The position numbers and the translations under genes are program-made. Positions 31,748 to 32,747 of a stretch of 32,747 nucleotides of DNA are shown in pieces (within the stretch, counting starts at the first letter, position 1; every line of letters starts with the position of its first letter). Location: the NCBI RefSeq assembly GCF_015265375.1, contig NZ_JABZXW010000020.1, forward strand, positions 1-32,747, given 5' to 3'. The notes under the pieces were generated by a model, which did not search any database, was not told where the DNA came from, and was given only the letters and a program-made list of their open reading frames with translations. This stretch comes from Rothia sp. (in: high G+C Gram-positive bacteria). Lineage in GTDB: Bacteria > Actinomycetota > Actinomycetes > Actinomycetales > Micrococcaceae.

Positions 31748-32632
31748 ATGTCCCAGGATTCTAAGCAGTCGGCTGATACTGCCCATAATTCTTCTACACC
31801 TCTGCTGGCACCGGAGGGCACCCCCGATACTTCTTCTCAGGATGCCGCTAAGAAGCGTAAGCGCCGCCGCATTGAGCTGGCTGTTGGCGCTGTGGCGCTG
31901 GCGGGTGTTTTGTATCTGCCGTTCTCTCCTCTGTTTTCTTTCTATGATTCGTCGGAGGCGCGTCTTTCTTCGGCGGACACTGCTGCGCCGGCAGCTGCTT
32001 CGGCGCCTTCCACTTCTTCTCCTCTGGCGTCGAGTTCTTCGACTCAGGGCCCGAAGATTCTGCGTCCGTCTGTGACCGCGCCGGATGCGAACACTATTTT
32101 TGCTGATGCTCCTGAGGATTCTGCGTACTATGCGGGTATCCGTTGGGCTGTTCGTACTGAGACGATGCTTCCGGTGTCTGAAGACCATTTTGGTGCTGAG
32201 GATCCGGTGACTCGTGGCGAGCTGATTAGCATGTTCTATAAGCTGGCGGGTTCGCCGTCGGTGACCCATCCGGAGCATTCGCCGTATGCGGATGTTGATG
32301 AGTCTGACCCGAATTATGATGCGTACCTGTGGGCGCGTCAGGAGCGTATTACCTCCGGTTGGGTTGATGGTAAGTTCCATGCGGAGGCGCGCCTGTCGAA
32401 TGCTTCTGCTGCGGCTCTGCTGTACCGTGCTGATGGTGCGCAGAAGATTCAGATGTCGGGTTCTTCCCCGTTTAGCGATGTTTCGTCTGCGACTCCGTTC
32501 TACCGTCAGATTGTGTGGGCGTCTCGCCGTGGCGTGTCGACGGTGTCTGAGGGTAATGCTTTTGAGCCGACGGCTCAGACGTCTCGCGGTCGTGTTGCGA
32601 TGATGATGTACCTGTACTTCCGCACTTCGTAG
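31748..32632 (+). CDS. SLH-7: small membrane-anchored SLH protein
   Basis: 294 aa. The ATG at 31748 has GAGG five bases upstream. It lacks a cleavable signal. A polar N-terminus ends in a basic cluster (KKRKRRR, about 36-42), then one hydrophobic segment (IELAVGAVALAGVLYLPF, about 43-60), so it should sit in the membrane with its C-terminus outside. A Ser/Ala/Pro linker of about 50 residues leads to three SLH repeats: IFADAPEDSAYYAGIRWA with PVTRGELISMFYKLAGSP (about 116-176), PYADVDESDPNYDAYLWAR (179-235) and PFSDVSSATPFYRQIVWAS (241-294). It has no Ig-like modules. It may tether or help assemble the wall-bound paralogues; that is inference from layout only. Weakly hydrophobic signal-peptide use cannot be excluded. 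Confidence 0.8.
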   Translation: MSQDSKQSADTAHNSSTPLLAPEGTPDTSSQDAAKKRKRRRIELAVGAVALAGVLYLPFSPLFSFYDSSEARLSSADTAAPAAASAPSTSSPLASSSSTQGPKILRPSVTAPDANTIFADAPEDSAYYAGIRWAVRTETMLPVSEDHFGAEDPVTRGELISMFYKLAGSPSVTHPEHSPYADVDESDPNYDAYLWARQERITSGWVDGKFHAEARLSNASAAALLYRADGAQKIQMSGSSPFSDVSSATPFYRQIVWASRRGVSTVSEGNAFEPTAQTSRGRVAMMMYLYFRTS

Positions 32633-32690
32633 TTTTTACACTGCGTAGTTTTCGCGCTTCGTTTTAGCGCTTGGTTAGTGTGTGTTTGGT

Positions 32691-32731
32691 GGCCCCGTAC
32701 TCCTTGTTGGGAGTGCGGGGCCTCTTGTGTT
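32691..32731 (+). terminator. Intrinsic terminator after SLH-7
   Basis: GGCCCCGTACTCC (32691-32703) pairs with GGAGTGCGGGGCC (32710-32722), with one T-G pair, followed by a T-rich tail. It closes the array. Confidence 0.85.
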
Positions 32732-32747
32732 TTGAGGAGTGTGCGCG

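Noticed and set aside
15957..32632. Mobile element or CRISPR origin for the repeats in the array
   Set aside because: No transposase, terminal inverted repeats, target duplications or regular spacer-repeat pattern; the repeats are paralogous coding sequence and control regions.

Overview
The window looks like chromosome from a mid-to-high GC actinobacterium of the Micrococcaceae, most likely Rothia (R. mucilaginosa-like). This is inferred from three things. The gene order rplS-lepB-rnhB-DUF2469-yraN-comM-dprA-xerC is actinobacterial. There is an MptB-type lipomannan mannosyltransferase. The many S-layer-homology (SLH) domains are of the 'YRLAGSP...SPYADV' type seen in Micrococcales. No database search was run.

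Region 1 (1-9065, minus strand): a housekeeping block read right to left. It holds an SSB paralogue, ribosomal protein L19, signal peptidase I, RNase HII, a DUF2469 protein, a YraN-family nuclease-like protein, the ComM/YifB AAA ATPase, DprA, and XerC, which is cut by the left window edge. ComM, DprA and SSB are handlers of incoming single-stranded DNA in transformable bacteria. The two larger gaps carry DnaA-box-like TTATCCACA sites: a perfect 15-bp inverted repeat at 5084-5131, and the same 15-mer again beside ssb.

Region 2 (9066-15580, mixed strands): a membrane-anchored, outward-facing HNH nuclease; tRNA-Arg(UCU); MptB; oligoribonuclease; tRNA-His; peptide deformylase; RNase P RNA; and a YaaA-family protein. 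Several strong bidirectional hairpin terminators separate these units. The yaaA start is preceded by three tandem 18-bp repeats, each carrying a -10-like TACACT.

Region 3 (15581-32747, plus strand): an uninterrupted head-to-tail array of seven genes for exported proteins with C-terminal SLH repeats, called SLH-1 to SLH-7 here. SLH-1 has a Tat signal. SLH-2 to SLH-6 have Sec signals and one or two copies of a three-module, probably beta-sandwich unit ahead of the SLH region. SLH-7 is a small protein with an N-terminal membrane segment. The genes share start context, upstream motif, purine-poor leaders, hairpin terminators and near-identical nucleotide patches. They therefore arose by tandem duplication followed by recombination. 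This array is the most interesting part of the window: a candidate multi-paralogue surface layer or adhesin system with features that would allow variation, namely a T7G7 tract, an expanded promoter-motif repeat, and mosaic gene conversion.
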